Below are positions 61,913 through 64,000 of a stretch of 64,000 nt of DNA, piece by piece. This DNA comes from Drechslerella dactyloides (Eukaryota > Ascomycota > Orbiliomycetes > Orbiliales > Orbiliaceae). Position numbers and translations under genes: made by a program. The notes under the pieces are model-generated. The model ran no database searches. It saw nothing but the letters and a program-made list of their open reading frames with translations, and had not been told where the DNA came from. Numbering within the stretch: position 1 is the stretch's first letter; each line of letters starts with the position of its first letter. The stretch is from positions 2,232,001-2,296,000 of the forward strand of contig JAGTWJ010000002.1 in the NCBI GenBank assembly GCA_020064725.1. Direction: 5' to 3'.

Positions 61913-62398
61913 TGACTCGACTGGACAGCCATGTAAATATACTCCACCACCGGCATTTCCACTATCCATGTACACACTTCACTCTCTCATGATCAATGCG
62001 GCATATGACTTTACGAATATGAATACTTGATAGAATAGAGCGCATATCATATCTAGAATCAACTTGGCCACCCTTCTCACCTGCTGCCAAACTCGCAGAC
62101 ATAAATGTGTATTGCACTTTAACGTTATATGAGCATACAGATATCTTGCAAAGTAGAATTGCTACTGCCGTGCAGAGATAACTGCCGTATCTAACGTCCA
62201 AAAATACCGCTAAAATAAGTAGGAAAGCATGCATGCATACATATGTGTACTAGGCACTCTATAAATGGCCCGCCCCTCCACTTTGAAACCCTGGAAGATA
62301 TCACAAACACAGCCGCCACAAGTCGGCAGCACCCATCCCTGTACGTTCGCCAAAACAGAACGGAAAGGTAGAAGAAAGAGTTCCACAAGGTAGCACGG
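61913..62398. other. Convergent 3' region, MFS gene / V-ATPase G gene
   Basis: About 490 bp of AT-rich noncoding DNA with a TGCATGCA copy at 62,230. Confidence 0.6.
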
Positions 62399-63179
62399 TT
62401 ACTGTGCTGGCTTGCTGTTGACGTGCGGCTTGGCTTTGACGGTTGTCGCTGCTGCAATCAGATCCTTGACCACCTGATTGCGATGCTTCTTCCCTGCGTC
62501 TGCGATTTCCTGCAGCTTGCCTTCGATTTCCTTCTCCGCATCCTTCTCAGCCTGTGCGTTGATCCCGGTGTGCTAGACGATGACGACGACGGTTAGTATA
62601 TTCATTACGTTGGATCGGGCGCCACGTGATGTAGAGTGACATAACGGGGGATCGAGCGGTGATTGGCGTATGTATGTACCTCGGATTCAAACTTGTTGAA
62701 CTCTTCCTCCTTCTTCTGGCGGTATTCTTCAATCTCCTTCTGTGCTTCGGCACGGGCGTCTTTGACACGCTGGACTCGGTCTGGTTTGTACCACGAGGGT
62801 TAGAATACGTCGGATGTAGATGTATACAGGCCGGGGAATAGCCGGTGGTTGTTACGTACACGCCCGGGCTGCAAAGTGCGTTCAACATTAGCGACGTCTA
62901 CCGACGGATGTAAGTGACGTTGGACGGACCTTTCTGCACGATCTTCTGAGCCTCCTGCTCGGCGTTCAACAGCGTTTGAATCCCTATCCATCATAACAGT
63001 CGTTAGAATACGGTCGATTGAACGATATGTGACGCTATGACGTTCCGCGTGGTAGGGGAGTACGGTGGCCGGGTTGGACTGGACTTGCCCTGGGAGTTCT
63101 GCGCCGACTATTGCAACATCACGACAACCGTTAGCACTGATAAGCTCCAAGAAACCAAGGGTATGAGTGTGCATACCAT
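62399..63179 (-). CDS. VMA10: V-type proton ATPase subunit G (Vma10)
   Basis: Peripheral-stalk subunit of the vacuolar H+-ATPase, pairing with subunit E. Six coding exons: 63177-63179 (ATG only), 63089-63107 (19 nt), 62930-62983, 62860-62868 (9 nt), 62680-62780 and 62399-62572, giving 119 aa, the family length. The spliced protein starts MSAQNSQGIQTLLNAEQEA and runs through AQKIVQKARAYRVQRVKDARAEAQKEIEEYR into a long amphipathic helix, as in yeast Vma10. Intron 2 (62984-63088) starts with GC: AGG|GCAAGT, the usual context of GC-AG introns. The 9 nt exon encodes the Ala-Arg-Ala of KARAYR. No single open frame shows more than half of the protein, so it is easily missed. Head to head with PET117. 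Confidence 0.93.
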
Positions 63180-63630
63180 CTTGATGTTACGAACAGATTG
63201 ATATCGATAGGTCAGCGGTCAAAGATATATATCCGCAGTCGTGTGAGCACAAGGTGTCCGGATCTTGGAGGTTCGATGTCGGTGGTTTGGTTGCAATTGG
63301 TAGGCTGGGAGCTGCTGCCCCTCGTCATGCCTGCCCCACGCCAAGCGTTTATCCGACCCGCGCTGCCCGATCCGAGAAATCTCATCCCCCAGCCACGGAC
63401 GGCGATATCTCCACGACAGCGCGCACAAGGGTTCTGGTAGGCTCTCCACGAAGATATACACCATTGTTCATGATTACAAGTCTAACAGCCCGCTAACTGA
63501 TTGCATTGGGTCTGATAGAATTCTGCCAGACAAATATCGACAGAATGCCGCTGCTATAACATTCACCGACTACACCTCGAACGCATCTCTTCTATCCGGC
63601 CACCCACCACCCTTCGCCTATACAAGCCAA
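63180..63630. promoter_or_regulatory. Divergent promoter VMA10 / PET117
   Basis: 451 bp between opposite start codons. No specific element recognised. Confidence 0.55.
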
Positions 63631-63879
63631 ATGTCCCGCGCATCAAAGGTGACTCTCGGCCTCGTGACCGCCGTTACAGGCCTCATCGTCGTCGCAGTCC
63701 ACAACACCCAGATCACCGAGCGCGAGGCCATGCACCAGGGCGTCGTCCGCGACGACGAACGTCAGCGCATCAAGCGTGAGCGCGCCCTCGACTTTGAGAT
63801 GTCCGCCCGCCTGCGTGAGGAGTACGAGAAGGTGCAGCCTGTCAGCAATAGCGAGGACCGCCCGAAGCCGAAGACCTGA
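63631..63879 (+). CDS. PET117: Cytochrome c oxidase assembly protein PET117
   Basis: Small mitochondrial inner-membrane factor needed for complex IV assembly; in yeast it couples haem a synthesis to Cox15. Single exon, 82 aa, the family length. One membrane helix lies at about residues 7-24 (VTLGLVTAVTGLIVVAVH) after the characteristic MSRASK start. The conserved segment MHQGVVRDDERQRIKRE (about 34-50) follows, then LDFEMSARLREEYEKVQPV. ATG 63631 is the first in frame and gives the canonical N-terminus. Confidence 0.93.
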   Translation: MSRASKVTLGLVTAVTGLIVVAVHNTQITEREAMHQGVVRDDERQRIKRERALDFEMSARLREEYEKVQPVSNSEDRPKPKT

Positions 63880-64000
63880 TGGTATTCGACGACACTTTTG
63901 TGTCTACACATATGACCGAGGTCACTATGGAGCCTGCTGCTTCGTTCGTGGGAAGACGGGTGACGACGCCCAGCGGCTGGGATTACGAACATATCTATCA
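63880..64000. other. 3' flank at the window edge
   Basis: Too short to interpret; no feature recognised. Confidence 0.5.

Overview
The window is nuclear DNA of a filamentous ascomycete (Pezizomycotina). Genes carry many short introns (mostly 45-110 bp, GT...AG with CTAAC/CTGAC-like branch points). Leaders are pyrimidine-rich and contain introns. The gene set is fungal: SWR1, Csx1/Nam8-type RRM protein, Pof3/Dia2-type F-box protein, a NACHT-WD40 NLR. A DMC1 gene is present; well-studied Sordariales such as Neurospora lack it, so the source is probably outside that order. I cannot place it further. Protein-coding genes occupy roughly 40 % of the window; splice models were worked out by hand and every reported model is in frame end to end, except where the 3' end is stated to be uncertain.

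Layout. 1-3.0 kb: no recognisable gene. 3.0-10.7 kb: SWR1 (-), complex I subunit NDUFB8 type (+) and the F1-ATPase inhibitor IF1 (-). 10.7-14.5 kb: an AT-rich gap, then the long leader of a 14-3-3 gene (14.5-15.6 kb, +). 15.6-28.8 kb: a 13 kb gene-free tract. 28.8-30.0 kb: GIS2/Byr3-type zinc-knuckle gene (+). 31.3-33.6 kb: DMC1 (+) in 15 exons, one of them apparently only 3 nt. 35.3-36.7 kb: a protein with three dsRBD-like segments (+). 37.9-39.0 kb (-) and 39.4-41.3 kb (+): two unknown fungal proteins, head to head. 41.3-45.6 kb: microsatellite-rich gap and leader of the RRM gene (45.6-47.0 kb, +), followed at 48.5 kb by an orphan exon-like ORF. 50.2-55.8 kb: a NACHT-WD40 NLR (-) and a nucleoside-phosphorylase-fold protein (+), head to head. 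56.7-58.7 kb: Pof3/Dia2-like protein (+). 59.5-61.9 kb: MFS transporter (+). 62.4-63.9 kb: V-ATPase subunit G (-) and PET117 (+), head to head.

The most interesting locus is the NLR/PNP pair. The NLR N-terminus (residues 45-59) and the extreme C-terminus of the neighbouring PNP_UDP protein (residues 342-356) share a short glycine/asparagine motif (10 of 15 residues identical) in otherwise unrelated proteins. This is the architecture of fungal amyloid signalling pairs such as NWD2/HET-S: the NLR displays the motif in front of NACHT, and the effector carries the matching motif at its C-terminus. Here the inferred effector is a nucleoside-cleaving enzyme fold with its active-site signature intact.

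A second theme is microexons: 3 nt in DMC1, 9 nt in the V-ATPase G gene (which also has an ATG-only first coding exon and a GC-AG intron), 12 nt in GIS2 and 13 nt in IF1. A third is the palindrome TGCATGCA, seen about 18 times in noncoding DNA where about one is expected.
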